Shown here: positions 33,157 through 43,823 of the stretch, piece by piece
Layout of the letters: the number at the start of each line of letters is the position of its first letter
Numbering within the stretch: the first letter of the stretch is position 1
From: Ramlibacter sp.
GTDB lineage: Bacteria; Pseudomonadota; Gammaproteobacteria; Burkholderiales; Burkholderiaceae_C
NCBI GenBank assembly: GCA_029237735.1
Contig: JAQZBU010000003.1
Span: 1 to 64,000, forward strand
DNA: 64,000 nucleotides
Direction of reading: 5' to 3'
The notes under the pieces: model-generated
What the model saw: the letters and a program-made list of their open reading frames with translations, nothing else
Told to the model about the DNA's origin: nothing
Databases searched by the model: none
Position numbers and translations under genes: made by a program

Positions 33157-33923
33157 CTGCCAGACCACTTCGCACCTTGTTCATGCATACTGGAAGCATG
33201 AAAAAGTCCGCCGTTCCGCGCTCCCCTCGCAAGCAAAGGGGACTCTCCGAAAGCAATCCTCCTGTGCACGGTGCTGCGATTTCAAGCCATTTTGTCGAGC
33301 CTGGTGCTCCGATCAAAAATGAGCCGGCAGACTCGGCCATGCAATCCAGGCGTTCGGACGACCTCCAGATTGGTGGGAAATTGCGGCACGCTCGGATGGT
33401 GCGCAAGCTTCGGCTCAAGGATCTTGCAGAGCGCGTCGGATGCTCGGAGAGCATGCTTTCCAAGGTAGAAAACGACCAAGTTCGCCCGTCGCTCAAGATC
33501 CTGCACCGGATAGCCGCCGAACTGAATACCAGCATTGGGGCCCTTTTTTCGGGTGCCGACGACCGGAACAAGGTGGTGATGCGCCGAAGCGAGCGCCCCG
33601 TCATCCGAACCAACGTGATCGGTCGCCCCGGGGCTGCGGGTGTCCGGCTCGAGTGCCTCGTGCCGGACCCTGAAAACCGCCTACTGTACGGCTCGATCCA
33701 CGTCGTCGAGCCCGGTGGCGGAAGCGAAGGTGCCATCGAGCACCAGGGCGAGGAAATTGGGTATGTCCTTGAAGGTGAACTGGACCTGACTGTCGATAGT
33801 GAAACGTTCCACCTGTTCCCAGGCGACTCGTTCTTCTTCGACTCCAGTCTGCCGCACGGCTATCGGAATCCTGGGCAACTTACTGCCAAAGTGATTTGGA
33901 TCAACACGCCCCCTACGTTCTAG
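33153..33923 (+). CDS. XRE-family HTH regulator with cupin domain
   Basis: A 256-residue regulator from ATG 33153; starts at 33198 or 33340 are also possible, the last giving the usual length of about 194. The HTH is KLRHARMVRKLRLKDLAERVGCSESMLSKVENDQVRPSLKILHRIAAEL. The cupin_2 domain carries EHQGEEIGYVLEGELDLTVDSETFHLFPGDSFFFDSSLPHGYRN, with two Glu/His metal-type positions. These one-component regulators sense a small metabolite through the cupin. It is encoded inside the monooxygenase operon and probably controls it. The ATGA overlap with the GTPase gene favours the upstream start. Confidence 0.87.
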   Translation: MTARPLRTLFMHTGSMKKSAVPRSPRKQRGLSESNPPVHGAAISSHFVEPGAPIKNEPADSAMQSRRSDDLQIGGKLRHARMVRKLRLKDLAERVGCSESMLSKVENDQVRPSLKILHRIAAELNTSIGALFSGADDRNKVVMRRSERPVIRTNVIGRPGAAGVRLECLVPDPENRLLYGSIHVVEPGGGSEGAIEHQGEEIGYVLEGELDLTVDSETFHLFPGDSFFFDSSLPHGYRNPGQLTAKVIWINTPPTF

Positions 33924-33991
33924 CCGACTTAGGGCCAATTGGGCCCGCCGTCGCCTGGCACCGTGAAGGGGCTTCAAACGGAGACAACTTC

Positions 33992-35038
33992 ATGGAATTC
34001 GCGGTGACGATATTGCCAAGCGGGCGGCGCTTTGTCGCCGAGGCTGGGGAGACGCTTCTGACCAGTGCGATTCGCCAAGGCGTGGGGCTTCCCTACAGCT
34101 GCCGCGATGGAACTTGCGGAACGTGCAAGACAAAACTTGTTTCAGGCGAGGTAAACCTGATGCCGCACAGTGAAGCGGCGCTATCGCCAGCGGAATGTGC
34201 GGAAGGTTTCACCTTGCCATGTTGTGCCATGCCCGAGTCGAACGTGGTGCTTGAGACGGATCGCGTGGTCGCGGCGGACATGCATCCCATTAAGAAGATG
34301 GCATGTCGTGTTTTGGAGATCCAGAAGCTGGCCGTCGATGTCGCCATCGTTCGACTGCAGCTGCCCGGTAGCGACACCTTGGGCTATCACCCCGGGCAAT
34401 ACCTAGAACTTGCCCTCAAAGATGGAACCCGTCGAAACTATTCGATGGCCACGGCTTACGGCACCCGCGAACTGGAACTGCACGTGCGCCACATGCCCGG
34501 CGGGAAATTCAGCGGCTATGTGTTCGACACGCTTAAGGTGAAAGACGTGCTTCGGCTCGAAGGCCCATTCGGAAGCTTCTTCCTGCGGGAGTCTGCGGGC
34601 AAGCCCCTGATCCTTCTTGCTTCAGGAACTGGTTTCGCTCCCATCAAGGCGATCATTGAGCAGATGAAGACGAAGGGCATCAAGACTCCAGCAACCCTAT
34701 ATTGGGGCTGCCGGAGCAAGGCGGACCTGTACCTGCACGAGTGGGCCGAGCGTGCGGCTAGGGAGCTGGGGAACCTGGCCTATGTTCCGGTGTTGTCGGA
34801 ACCCCGCGAGGCGGATGCATGGAATGGCCGCACAGGTCTTGTGCACAACGCCGTGATGAAGGACTTTCCTGACCTGAGCGGACACCAAGTGTATGCCTGC
34901 GGGGCACCGATCATGGTGGATTGCGCACGCGCCAGCTTTACCGGCAGTTGCGGGTTGCCTGCCGACGAGTTCTTCGCAGATTCATTTGTCACCAACCATG
35001 CGCACACTGCTGCGACGCAGTCGCCTGTTCCCGCGTAA
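33992..35038 (+). CDS. Monooxygenase NADH:ferredoxin reductase (TmoF-like)
   Basis: The 348-residue reductase that feeds electrons from NADH to the Rieske protein. An N-terminal plant-type [2Fe-2S] domain has Cys37, Cys42, Cys45 and Cys77/78 (SCRDGTCGTC, LPCCAM). The FAD domain follows with RRNYSMA, and the NAD domain with LLASGTGFAPIKAI and YACGAPIMVDCA. Start at 33992 (MEFAVTILP) after GGAGAC; the frame opens earlier but without family match. In toluene monooxygenase operons this gene directly follows the E gene; here it comes after four unrelated genes and the regulator. Confidence 0.93.
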   Translation: MEFAVTILPSGRRFVAEAGETLLTSAIRQGVGLPYSCRDGTCGTCKTKLVSGEVNLMPHSEAALSPAECAEGFTLPCCAMPESNVVLETDRVVAADMHPIKKMACRVLEIQKLAVDVAIVRLQLPGSDTLGYHPGQYLELALKDGTRRNYSMATAYGTRELELHVRHMPGGKFSGYVFDTLKVKDVLRLEGPFGSFFLRESAGKPLILLASGTGFAPIKAIIEQMKTKGIKTPATLYWGCRSKADLYLHEWAERAARELGNLAYVPVLSEPREADAWNGRTGLVHNAVMKDFPDLSGHQVYACGAPIMVDCARASFTGSCGLPADEFFADSFVTNHAHTAATQSPVPA

Positions 35039-35047
35039 GGATCCGCC

Positions 35048-35290
35048 ATGCCTACCATTCGTATTGAGATGCTCGAAGGGCGTACAGACGACCAGAAGAG
35101 GGCATTCGCGCGTGCCGTAAGCGAAGCAGCCGTCCGTGATCTTAGGTCGGAGCCCCAGCACGTCGACGTTGTCTTCTTCGAGGTCTCCGGCAAGAATTGG
35201 GCAACAGGCGGCGTGTTCTTCTCCGAAGTGGGGTATCCGGCTGGTCCTCAGGTAAGCCGTAAAGAGTCGGAGGCCGGGAGCTCGAAGTAG
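35048..35290 (+). CDS. 4-oxalocrotonate tautomerase family protein
   Basis: An 80-residue tautomerase-superfamily subunit. Met is followed by Pro (MPTIRIEMLEGRTDDQKR), so the catalytic Pro1 becomes N-terminal after processing. The DVVFFEVSGKNWATGGVFFSE segment is the C-terminal half of the beta-alpha-beta unit. It is longer than the 62-residue 4-OT and resembles the tautomerase_2/MSAD-like side. It lies ten bases after the reductase gene. Converting the enol form of a hydroxylated ring to the keto (amide) form before hydrolysis would suit the pathway; this is inference. Confidence 0.82.
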   Translation: MPTIRIEMLEGRTDDQKRAFARAVSEAAVRDLRSEPQHVDVVFFEVSGKNWATGGVFFSEVGYPAGPQVSRKESEAGSSK

Positions 35291-35565
35291 CCGATGAAGA
35301 GTTTGTTTCACCTGCTTTGCGGGGCCCGCCGCACGGACCGATTCTTCGGGCTTCCCAAGCTGCCGGAGCAAATCACGGCGAAGCTAATCGTCGGTCGAAC
35401 TCATCAAGGTAATTCGTCACCCGGTCAAAAAATCTGATCGTGGCGACAAAGGCGCGCCTGCAGGAGGTCGCGCTCGGACGCGGCACAGCAGCCACGTGGC
35501 CTTTTACCTCATTGAATCACTGAGCGGCCCTCGGTCTCAACGCTCCTGGTGCCGGAGCGGCGACT

Positions 35566-36552
35566 CTAGTGGCTTGCCGGACCCCGGAGTGCCATGTCCG
35601 CCAAGATCGGAAAAAAGCTGTTGCGGCGCACCCGAAATTCCTCGCACTGCTGCGCCAGCCAGAGGGCGAGGACAGCCACCCGCGGCTGCGGCTGCGCAAC
35701 GTGCACGATCCGGTATCCGGCGGGGGAGCAGACGGCTTGCGAAAAGAGCGGCACCAGCCGGCCTACTTGCACGTGCTCCAGCACCAAGGCCAAGCGGCCC
35801 ATCGCAATTCCTTGGCCTGCAAGCGCGGCTTCCACCGCGAGCTGTGCCATGTTGAAGCGCTTGCCTTGTGCCAACGCAACGGAGCTGGCCCCAACTTGCT
35901 GGAGCCAATGTCGCCATTCTGCGTCTGCGGATGCACCCGGCCACGCAAACGCGTCATGCAGCAGTGTCGACCCGTCCAGGTCCGCGGGGGTGCCGAGCTG
36001 CGGGTGCGCGGTCACAAACTCCGGTGTGGCGACCGGCAACAGGTATTCGTCAAGCAGCAGCGTCGACTCCAAATCCTTGTACTCGCCCAAGTCATAGCGG
36101 ATGGCCGCATCGATGCCTTCCCTTAAGACGGTTGCCATTTCAAGGACGTGGAATTCTGCAGAGAGCCGCAGGTCAATCTGCGGGTGCTCTCGGTAGAACG
36201 TCCCAATGCGCGGCATCAGCCACAGAAGCGCAAAGGAGGAATAGCAGCTGAGCGCCACTGGCCCCTCGGCGCCGCGGTCCTGCACGCGCGACAACGCAAT
36301 TTCCAGTTCGTCCAGTGCGGATGTAACCGCGAGGCGCAGCTGCTCGCCTTCATCGGTCAGCACAAGCTGCCGGGGCAAACGCCGGAAAAGGGGGACGCCG
36401 AGGCGCTCCTCGAGTTCGCGTACCTGCTGGCTGATCGCACCCTGAGTGAGACATAACTCGGACGCGGCCTGCGTAAAGCTTCCTACCCTTGCCGCTGCTT
36501 CGAAGCAGCGCAACCACGACATGACCGAGCTGTTCAGGCGAGTCCGGCGCAC
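35566..36552 (-). CDS. LysR family regulator, GcvA-like
   Basis: A 328-residue LysR regulator. The HTH is WLRCFEAAARVGSFTQAASELCLTQGAISQQVRELEERLGVPLFRR, which has the GcvA-subgroup form; the C-terminal effector domain includes EIALSRVQDRGAEGPVALSCYSSFALLWLMPRIGTFY. It is divergent from gcvHP with 112 bases between the starts, the arrangement expected for a glycine- or purine-responsive gcv activator. An alternative start is the ATG 10 codons downstream. Between the tautomerase stop and this gene (35291-35565) no further gene is seen. Confidence 0.9.
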   Translation of the reverse strand: MRRTRLNSSVMSWLRCFEAAARVGSFTQAASELCLTQGAISQQVRELEERLGVPLFRRLPRQLVLTDEGEQLRLAVTSALDELEIALSRVQDRGAEGPVALSCYSSFALLWLMPRIGTFYREHPQIDLRLSAEFHVLEMATVLREGIDAAIRYDLGEYKDLESTLLLDEYLLPVATPEFVTAHPQLGTPADLDGSTLLHDAFAWPGASADAEWRHWLQQVGASSVALAQGKRFNMAQLAVEAALAGQGIAMGRLALVLEHVQVGRLVPLFSQAVCSPAGYRIVHVAQPQPRVAVLALWLAQQCEEFRVRRNSFFPILADMALRGPASH

Positions 36553-36584
36553 GTTTGAATCCTGTCTCTCACGCAGTGCAACTA

Positions 36585-36666
36585 ATGGGAGCCCCAGTAT
36601 AAGTCGTTTGACCCTTCATGGATCCCTCCAGAGAATGCCTCATCACGTTCATTTCGAGGCTCCCAT
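36585..36666. promoter_or_regulatory. Inverted repeat spanning the lysR-gcvH intergenic region
   Basis: ATGGGAGCC (36585-36593) is repeated inverted as GGCTCCCAT (36658-36666) with 64 bases between. The right arm covers the gcvH ATG, the left arm lies just upstream of the divergent lysR. The two 9-base arms could be operator half-sites of the GcvA-like protein or the feet of a DNA loop; this is a weak call. No glycine riboswitch is recognisable in this 112-base region. Confidence 0.3.
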
Positions 36667-37057
36667 GACAACACACACCGACGATCTCCGCTTCACAGAG
36701 GAACATGAATGGCTTCGAAGGGAAGCGGAAGATGTCGTCGTTGTCGGCATCACCGAACACGCGCAGTCGCAGCTTGGTGACCTCGTGTTCGTCCAACTTC
36801 CTGCGTTGGGCACGCACTATGACGCGGGCGATGAAATGGCGGTCATAGAGTCGGTCAAGGCTGCCGGCGAGATCAAGGCACCGATTTCCGGCACGGTCGT
36901 CGAAGTCAATGCTGCTCTTGCAGAAGATCCGAGCAAGGCGAACAACGACCCCCTGAACGAAGGCTGGTTTGTGAAACTCAAGCTGGACGACAGTTCGGGT
37001 CTGGCGAGCCTCATGACAGCCGAAGCCTATTCCCAGCTGCTGCAGGGCGAAGGCTGA
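36665..37057 (+). CDS. gcvH: Glycine cleavage system H protein
   Basis: The lipoyl carrier of the glycine cleavage system, 130 residues. Lys65 in [18 protein letters not shown] is the lipoylated residue. [37 protein letters not shown] matches the family. It shuttles the aminomethyl group between GcvP, GcvT and lipoamide dehydrogenase. It starts a six-gene series followed by formate dehydrogenase; an ATG at 36665 after GAGG. The window does not contain an lpd gene for the L protein. Confidence 0.96.
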   Translation: MTTHTDDLRFTEEHEWLRREAEDVVVVGITEHAQSQLGDLVFVQLPALGTHYDAGDEMAVIESVKAAGEIKAPISGTVVEVNAALAEDPSKANNDPLNEGWFVKLKLDDSSGLASLMTAEAYSQLLQGEG

Positions 37058-37101
37058 GCACCTGCCCGCACTGGCCGGATTCATCATCAGAGACCTTTTC
37101 C

Positions 37102-39999
37102 ATGACCACGCAAGACAAGAGCCGAGAATCTCCGGAGTACAGCCGGTTGACGCAGCACGCTGACTTCATTGGCCGCCACATCGGTCCAACGCAGTCTGAC
37201 CAGCACAAGATGTTGGAAACGCTCGGGTTGGCATCAATGGGCGAGTTGATCGACCGGGTGGTGCCCGCTTCGATTCGCTCTCGTGAGTCGCTGGCGCTCG
37301 GCCGACCGCGCAGCGAGGTGCAGGTCCTGGAAGATCTGCGCCGAATCGCCAGTAGGAACAAGGTGCTCAAGTCGTGCATCGGTCAGGGGTACTACGACTG
37401 TCATGTGCCTACAGTCATACTGCGTAACCTGATGGAAAATCCGGCTTGGTATACGGCGTACACGCCTTACCAACCTGAAATCTCGCAAGGAAGGCTGGAG
37501 GTGCTGCTTAACTTCCAGACCATGGTGAGCGAGCTCGCAGGGCTGGACATCGCGAACGCATCTCTGCTGGACGAAGCGACCGCCGCCGCTGAATCCATGA
37601 CGTTCTGCCTCCGGCTCGCCACGAACAAGTCCAAGCGATTCTTCATCTCCACCGAGTGCCACCCGCAGACCATCGACGTGGTGCGCACGCGTGCCGAAGC
37701 TATCGGCGTTGAGGTGGTGGTGGGCGACGAGCACTCGGATCTAGCCTCGCTTGAATGCTTTGGGGTCCTCGTGCAGTACCCGGGTACCAGTGGCGAGGTG
37801 AGGGACCTATCGAAGATTGCAGACTGCGTGCACGCAAAGGGAGCGTTGCTGGCGGTGGCCGCGGATCTACTTGCCCTGACCCTGTTGCGCCCCCCAGGCG
37901 AATTGGGCGCGGATGTGGCAGTGGGGTCGACGCAGCGGTTCGGTGTGCCGCTGGGATTCGGCGGGCCGCACGCTGCGTACTTCGCGACCCGCGACAGCTA
38001 CAAGCGGGAGATGCCTGGACGACTGGTTGGCGTCTCGGTGGACCGCCACGGACGGAGGGCGTACCGGCTCGCCATGCAGACACGGGAGCAGCACATCCGG
38101 CGAGAGAAGGCCTCCAGCAACATTTGCACGGCGCAAGCGTTGCTGGCCATGATGGCCGCAATGTATGCCATTTACCATGGCCCGAAGGGGCTGATGATCA
38201 TCGCGCTACGCGTCCACAGACTGGCGGCCACGCTCGCCAGGGGATTGCAGGGTCTGGGGCTAGAAGTGCAAACCCAGGCGTTTTTCGACACCGTCACCGT
38301 GAAGACCGGCAGCCGAACGGAGGAGATCCATCAAAAGGCGCGGGAGCGCGGCATCAACTTGCGCGAAATCGATGCAGGACATCTCGGTGTGTCGCTAGAC
38401 GAGACGACCACCGCCGCGGACGTCGAAACGCTGTGGGCAGCGTGCGCTCCCTCCGACCTGCGCCTGCCCGTATTTGCGGAGGTCGAGGCCGTTGCGCCGG
38501 ACTGTATCCCCGAACCGCTGATCCGGACCTCGGAGTTCCTAGCGCATCCGGTGTTTAACACGTACCACAGTGAGACGGATCTCCTGCGCTACATGCGCAG
38601 CCTGGCGGACAAGGACCTAGCGCTCGACCGCACGATGATCCCGCTAGGCTCCTGCACGATGAAGCTCAACGCGACCACTGAGATGATTCCGGTGACCTGG
38701 AAAGAATTCGGCAGCATGCATCCCTTTGCGCCGGCGGATCAGGCTGAAGGGTATGCGCAGCTGACGCAGGAGCTAGAGCAGATGCTGTGTGCCTGCACCG
38801 GGTACGACGCCGTCAGCTTGCAGCCGAACTCGGGCGCCCAGGGTGAGTACGCCGGACTGCTCGCGATCCGTGGATGGCATGCCAGCCGCGGCGAGGGCCA
38901 CCGCAACATCTGTCTGATTCCTTCGTCGGCGCACGGAACCAATCCAGCCACAGCACAGATGGTGGGAATGCACGTGGTCGTCGTCAGCTGTGACGAGGAG
39001 GGCAATGTTGATGTCGCTGACCTCAAGGCTAAGGCTGCAAAGCATGCCGCCACCCTGGCGGCCATAATGATCACCTATCCCTCCACGCACGGCGTGTTCG
39101 AGGAGCGAGTGACCGAGATTTGCGCTGTGGTCCACGATCACGGGGGTCAGGTGTACATCGACGGAGCCAACATGAACGCGCAGGTGGGGCTATCACAGCC
39201 TGGCGCGTATGGCGGCGACGTTTCTCACCTTAATCTGCACAAGACGTTCTGCATCCCGCACGGTGGGGGCGGCCCCGGCGTCGGCCCCATCGGAGTTAGG
39301 TCCCACCTTACTCCCTTCCTGCCGGGTCATCGCCACTTCCCGGAGCGCAGGCGGGGGGCAGTCAGTGCTGCACCGTGGGGAAGCGCCAGCATCCTGCCGA
39401 TCACCTGGGCGTATGTGAGTCTGATGGGGGCGACGGGGCTGAAGCAAGCTACGGAAGCAGCCATCCTCAGCGCCAACTACATTGCGCAACGCCTGGCGCC
39501 GCACTATCCCATCCTGTACACGGGCACGCACGGTATGGTTGCGCACGAATGCATCATTGACCTGCGCCCGCTGAAAGACAGGACGGGCGTGGGCTCCGAA
39601 GACGTTGCCAAGCGGCTGATCGACTTCGGGTTCCACGCGCCGACAATGTCCTTCCCAGTTCCGGGTACGCTGATGATTGAGCCTACGGAAAGCGAGCCCA
39701 AGGCCGAGCTCGATCGGTTCTGCGATGCCATGATCTGCATCCGTCAGGAGATCGCAAGCGTGGAGCGCGGCGAGATGGACCGCGACGACAACCCACTCAA
39801 GAACGCGCCGCACACAGGCTTGGCGATTGCCTCGGGCGAATGGCCCCACCCCTACTCGCGCGAGCAAGCCGTCTTCCCGACCGCATCCCTGAAGGCACGC
39901 AAATACTGGCCCCCGGTGGGCCGGGTAGACAACGTTTACGGCGACCGCAACTTGATGTGCGTGTGTCCGCCTCTCTCCGACTACAAAGAAATTTTGTGA
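37102..39999 (+). CDS. gcvP: Glycine dehydrogenase (decarboxylating), P protein
   Basis: A 965-residue PLP enzyme that decarboxylates glycine and loads the aminomethyl group on GcvH. It is the fused homodimeric form: an inactive-copy-like N-terminal half ([17 protein letters not shown]) and the catalytic C-terminal half, with PLP Lys714 in [23 protein letters not shown]-like glycine motifs and [13 protein letters not shown] are intact. The length fits E. coli GcvP (957). It is placed before glyA, unlike the common gcvTHP order, which supports a purpose-built cluster. Confidence 0.97.
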   Translation: MTTQDKSRESPEYSRLTQHADFIGRHIGPTQSDQHKMLETLGLASMGELIDRVVPASIRSRESLALGRPRSEVQVLEDLRRIASRNKVLKSCIGQGYYDCHVPTVILRNLMENPAWYTAYTPYQPEISQGRLEVLLNFQTMVSELAGLDIANASLLDEATAAAESMTFCLRLATNKSKRFFISTECHPQTIDVVRTRAEAIGVEVVVGDEHSDLASLECFGVLVQYPGTSGEVRDLSKIADCVHAKGALLAVAADLLALTLLRPPGELGADVAVGSTQRFGVPLGFGGPHAAYFATRDSYKREMPGRLVGVSVDRHGRRAYRLAMQTREQHIRREKASSNICTAQALLAMMAAMYAIYHGPKGLMIIALRVHRLAATLARGLQGLGLEVQTQAFFDTVTVKTGSRTEEIHQKARERGINLREIDAGHLGVSLDETTTAADVETLWAACAPSDLRLPVFAEVEAVAPDCIPEPLIRTSEFLAHPVFNTYHSETDLLRYMRSLADKDLALDRTMIPLGSCTMKLNATTEMIPVTWKEFGSMHPFAPADQAEGYAQLTQELEQMLCACTGYDAVSLQPNSGAQGEYAGLLAIRGWHASRGEGHRNICLIPSSAHGTNPATAQMVGMHVVVVSCDEEGNVDVADLKAKAAKHAATLAAIMITYPSTHGVFEERVTEICAVVHDHGGQVYIDGANMNAQVGLSQPGAYGGDVSHLNLHKTFCIPHGGGGPGVGPIGVRSHLTPFLPGHRHFPERRRGAVSAAPWGSASILPITWAYVSLMGATGLKQATEAAILSANYIAQRLAPHYPILYTGTHGMVAHECIIDLRPLKDRTGVGSEDVAKRLIDFGFHAPTMSFPVPGTLMIEPTESEPKAELDRFCDAMICIRQEIASVERGEMDRDDNPLKNAPHTGLAIASGEWPHPYSREQAVFPTASLKARKYWPPVGRVDNVYGDRNLMCVCPPLSDYKEIL

Positions 40000-40027
40000 G
40001 CAAGCGCCGTCCTAGAAGGAAAAAGCC

Positions 40028-41290
40028 ATGATCGATTCTCAATCCAGCCTTTCAGACTTCGACCCTGTCTTGTGGCGCGCGATGAACGCCGAGGCCTGCC
40101 GGCAGGAACAGCACATCGAACTGATAGCCTCGGAAAACTACGCGAGCCCGCGCGTGCTCGAGGCTCAAGGCTCGGTGCTCACGAACAAATACGCTGAGGG
40201 TTATCCGGGTAAGCGCTACTACGGCGGCTGCGAGCACGTGGACGTCGTGGAGCAACTCGCCATCGACCGCGCGAAGGAGCTGTTCGGTGCGGACTGGGCC
40301 AATGTGCAGCCTCACTCAGGTTCGCAAGCCAACGCAGCGGTCTACATGGCGCTGATCAGCCCAGGTGACACGATCCTGGGCATGAGCCTTGCGCACGGCG
40401 GGCACCTCACCCATGGTGCCAAAGTCAGCTTCTCGGGCAAGCTGTACAACGCCGTGCAGTACGGGATTGATGAGCGGGGGCTGATCGACTACGACGAAGT
40501 CGCGCGACTCGCGAGGGAGCATCGACCCAGGATGATCGTGGCCGGGTTCTCCGCTTACTCACGACATCTTGACTTCGAGCGCTTCCGCGCCATCGCCGAC
40601 AAGGTCGACTCACTTCTCTTCGTCGACATGGCACATGTTGCCGGACTGGTAGCGGCAGAGATCTACCCCAACCCGGTCCCCCTTGCCGATGTAGTGACCA
40701 CGACGACGCACAAGACGCTGCGCGGCCCTCGGGGCGGCCTAATTTTGGGGCGCACCAACGCCGCGCGGCCGGACATCGAGAAGAAAATCGCATCGATGGT
40801 GTTTCCCGGCGCCCAAGGCGGGCCTCTAATGCACGTCATTGCTGCGAAAGCGGTTGCCTTAAAGGAGGCACAGCAGCCGGAGTTCCGAGCATACCAGCAG
40901 CAAGTCGTCTCGAACGCACGGGCCATGGCCGCGGTGTTCGTCGAGCGAGGCTATGACATTGTGTCTGGGGGTACCGATGACCACCTTTTCCTCGTCAGCC
41001 TGATCTCGAAGGGTCTGACCGGCAAGGCGGCTGATGCAGCCCTGGGAAAAGCGCACATCACAGTGAACAAGAACGCAGTGCCAAATGACCCGCAGTCGCC
41101 CTTCGTCACAAGCGGCATCCGCATTGGAACGCCGGCCGTGACAACGCGCGGCTTCCTGGAGGCCGACGTCCGGCAACTGGCGGGCTGGATGTGCGACATC
41201 CTGGACGCGATCGACGATCACGGGATCAACGAGCGCGTGCGGAAGCAGGTCGCGGAGTTGAACAAGCGCCTTCCCGTGTACGCCTACTAG
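40028..41290 (+). CDS. glyA: Serine hydroxymethyltransferase
   Basis: A PLP enzyme of 420 residues joining glycine with 5,10-methylene-THF to give serine. PLP Lys229 lies in [14 protein letters not shown], the same number as in E. coli GlyA. N-terminal [24 protein letters not shown] and [16 protein letters not shown] are family signatures. With gcvP/H/T it converts two glycines to one serine, CO2 and ammonia. This is probably a second, catabolic copy in the genome; that cannot be checked here. It lies 28 bases after gcvP. Confidence 0.97.
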   Translation: MIDSQSSLSDFDPVLWRAMNAEACRQEQHIELIASENYASPRVLEAQGSVLTNKYAEGYPGKRYYGGCEHVDVVEQLAIDRAKELFGADWANVQPHSGSQANAAVYMALISPGDTILGMSLAHGGHLTHGAKVSFSGKLYNAVQYGIDERGLIDYDEVARLAREHRPRMIVAGFSAYSRHLDFERFRAIADKVDSLLFVDMAHVAGLVAAEIYPNPVPLADVVTTTTHKTLRGPRGGLILGRTNAARPDIEKKIASMVFPGAQGGPLMHVIAAKAVALKEAQQPEFRAYQQQVVSNARAMAAVFVERGYDIVSGGTDDHLFLVSLISKGLTGKAADAALGKAHITVNKNAVPNDPQSPFVTSGIRIGTPAVTTRGFLEADVRQLAGWMCDILDAIDDHGINERVRKQVAELNKRLPVYAY

Positions 41291-41299
41291 GTGACTACC

Positions 41300-42679
41300 A
41301 TGTCCGTTAGCGTATTGGATTTGTTCAAGATCGGCATCGGCCCCTCGAGTTCTCACACGGTGGGTCCGATGCGTGCGGCGCGAACCTTTGCCGACAATCT
41401 ACGGGAACGCGGATTGTTGGAGCAGGTCGCACGCGTGTGTGCGGAGCTGTACGGCTCGCTCGGCGCGACGGGCAAGGGGCACGGGTCGGATGTCGCGATC
41501 CTGCTAGGGCTCGAGGGCGAAACGCCCGACGAGGTGAACACAGAAAGCGTTCCGCTGCGCGTGGCAGCGATTCGCGAGAATAGGCGCATCCGGATTCTCG
41601 GCAAACGCGAGATTTCGTTCGATGAGAAAGCCGACGTGTTAATGTACCGGCGCGAAAGCCTTCCTCTCCATCCAAACGGCATGCGCTTCACTGCGTATGA
41701 CGCGGCTGGGAACGTGCTGCATGCACGGGTGTACTACTCGGTGGGTGGCGGTTTCGTCTTGGACGAGTCTGCCGCGGCGGGCTCACGGATCATCGAGGAC
41801 CCACGGCAGCTGCAGCATCCATTTAACAGTGGAGTCGAACTGCTGGCGCGTTGCCGCGAGACTGGCCTGCCTATCAGTGCGCTCATGATGGACAACGAAC
41901 TAGCTTGGCGCCCCGCCGAGGAGACACGGGCCGCGCTCCTGCGGATCTGGAGCGTCATGGAGGACTGCGTCCGCCGCGGTTGCCGCAACGAAGGCGTGAT
42001 GCCGGGTGGCCTGCGAGTCCGGCGCCGGGCCGCCGATATGTACCGATCGCTGACAAGCCGTCCGGAGGCGGGCTTGCGCGATCCGTTGAGCGTAATTGAC
42101 TGGGTCAACCTCTATGCGCTGGCAGTCAACGAGGAAAACGCGACCGGCGGCCGCGTAGTAACTGCGCCCACCAATGGTGCGGCAGGCATCGTGCCCGCGG
42201 TGCTGCACTACTACACGCGGTTCGTTCCGGGCGCCAATGAGGATGGTGTTGTGCGCTTCCTGCTCACCTCGGCGGCCATCGGCATTCTCTACAAGCAGAA
42301 CGCCTCGATCTCAGGCGCTGAGGTCGGCTGCCAAGGCGAGGTGGGCGTAGCTTGCTCAATGGCGGCAGGAGGACTGGCGGAAGTGCTCGGAGGCACGGTC
42401 GCCCAGGTGGAGAACGCGGCGGAGATTGGGATGGAGCACAACCTGGGTCTGACCTGCGATCCGGTTGGCGGATTGGTGCAGGTGCCGTGCATCGAGCGCA
42501 ATGCCATGGGCTCGGTGAAGGCCATCAACGCGGCGCGCATAGCGCTGCAAGGTGACGGCAGTCATTTCGTCTCGCTGGACCAGGTGATCAAGACCATGCG
42601 CGAGACCGGCGCCGACATGATGGTCAAGTACAAGGAAACCTCCCGGGGAGGCTTGGCCGTTAACGTAATTGAGTGCTGA
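41300..42679 (+). CDS. sdaA: L-serine ammonia-lyase (iron-sulfur type)
   Basis: A single-chain serine dehydratase of 459 residues that turns serine to pyruvate and ammonia, closing the route from glycine to central metabolism. [20 protein letters not shown] is the N-terminal domain start; the Fe-S Cys residues are in [18 protein letters not shown] and [21 protein letters not shown] at 41291 is in frame three codons upstream, but ATG 41300 has an AGGTGA ribosome-binding site six bases before it. A clear catabolic enzyme next to glyA. Confidence 0.95.
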   Translation: MSVSVLDLFKIGIGPSSSHTVGPMRAARTFADNLRERGLLEQVARVCAELYGSLGATGKGHGSDVAILLGLEGETPDEVNTESVPLRVAAIRENRRIRILGKREISFDEKADVLMYRRESLPLHPNGMRFTAYDAAGNVLHARVYYSVGGGFVLDESAAAGSRIIEDPRQLQHPFNSGVELLARCRETGLPISALMMDNELAWRPAEETRAALLRIWSVMEDCVRRGCRNEGVMPGGLRVRRRAADMYRSLTSRPEAGLRDPLSVIDWVNLYALAVNEENATGGRVVTAPTNGAAGIVPAVLHYYTRFVPGANEDGVVRFLLTSAAIGILYKQNASISGAEVGCQGEVGVACSMAAGGLAEVLGGTVAQVENAAEIGMEHNLGLTCDPVGGLVQVPCIERNAMGSVKAINAARIALQGDGSHFVSLDQVIKTMRETGADMMVKYKETSRGGLAVNVIEC

Positions 42680-42692
42680 AAGAGCAATTGCC

Positions 42693-43820
42693 GTGAATAA
42701 CATCCATCCGACCCATCTTGCGCGAACCGCATTGCATGAACTGCATGTCGAACTCGGTGCGCGCATGGTGCCCTTTGCGGGGTATTCAATGCCCGTGCAG
42801 TACCGCGACGGCATCCTGAAGGAACATCTGCACACGCGGTCCCAAGCCGGACTTTTCGACGTGTCGCACATGGGCCAAGTGCGCCTTTCGGGTCCGAACG
42901 CTGCAGCCGCCCTGGAGGCACTTGTTCCTGTGGATGTGTTGGATCTTCCCGTCGGGCAGCAGCGCTATGCCCTGTTCACCAATGATGCTGGCGGCGTGAT
43001 GGACGACCTGATGGTGGCAAACTTCGGCGATTTCCTGCTTGTCGTGGTGAACGCTGCCTGCAAGCAGCAGGACATCGCGCACATGCAGGAGCGTATTGGC
43101 GAGCACGCCCGCATCGAAGTCCTGGTGGACCGCTCATTGCTGGCAATCCAAGGCCCGGCCGCGTCGAAGGTAATGGCTAGGCTGGCGCCGCAGCTTGAGA
43201 AAATGGTCTTCATGGCCGTGGCCACGGTGCGGTTGGCCGGGGTCCAATGCATGGTCAGCCGTTCGGGCTACACGGGCGAGGATGGGTACGAGATCTCCGT
43301 TCCGTCCACATCCGCGATGGATCTGGCCTGCGAGCTGCTACGGCACCCGGAGGTGAAAGCCATCGGGCTCGGTGCGCGCGACTCCCTGCGGCTTGAAGCG
43401 GGCTTGTGCCTGTACGGGCACGATCTCGATGCGGAAACGACGCCGGTGGAAAGCAGCCTGTTGTGGGCGCTTTCCAAGTCGCGCAGAGCCGACGGCGCGC
43501 GCCCCGGAGGCTATCCGGGGGCGGAGCGGATCCTGGCGCAGATCAAGGAAGGCGTGCAGCGCAAAAGAGTCGGCCTGCTCACGAAGGATAGGACGCCTGT
43601 GCGGGATGGCGTGGAGGTCATGGATGAAAGCGGGCAGCGCGTCGGCACCGTCACCAGCGGCGGTTTCGGACCGACGCTCAATGCACCGGTCGCAATGGGC
43701 TATGTCCAGGCGCGGCTGGCGCAGCCCGGGACCGTTCTCCATGCGGTGGTTCGCGGGAGGAAGGTTCCCATGGAGGTCGCACGTACTCCGTTTGTCCCGC
43801 AGCGCTACTACCGGGGCTGA
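42693..43820 (+). CDS. gcvT: Glycine cleavage system T protein (aminomethyltransferase)
   Basis: A 375-residue enzyme transferring the methylene carbon from the aminomethyl-lipoyl GcvH to THF, releasing ammonia. ELGARMVPFAGYSMPVQY, FDVSHMGQVRLSG and GYTGEDGYEISV are the signatures, and LGARDSLRLEAGLCLYG contains the folate-binding region. The GTG start at 42693 is preferred; a TTG at 42669 in the same frame overlaps the sdaA end. It completes the T, H, P set in this operon. Confidence 0.94.
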   Translation: MNNIHPTHLARTALHELHVELGARMVPFAGYSMPVQYRDGILKEHLHTRSQAGLFDVSHMGQVRLSGPNAAAALEALVPVDVLDLPVGQQRYALFTNDAGGVMDDLMVANFGDFLLVVVNAACKQQDIAHMQERIGEHARIEVLVDRSLLAIQGPAASKVMARLAPQLEKMVFMAVATVRLAGVQCMVSRSGYTGEDGYEISVPSTSAMDLACELLRHPEVKAIGLGARDSLRLEAGLCLYGHDLDAETTPVESSLLWALSKSRRADGARPGGYPGAERILAQIKEGVQRKRVGLLTKDRTPVRDGVEVMDESGQRVGTVTSGGFGPTLNAPVAMGYVQARLAQPGTVLHAVVRGRKVPMEVARTPFVPQRYYRG

Positions 43821-43823
43821 GAA

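Noticed and set aside
36553-36664. Possible glycine riboswitch before gcvH
   Set aside because: The 112-base region is too short for a tandem glycine aptamer, and no aptamer-like pairing was found.
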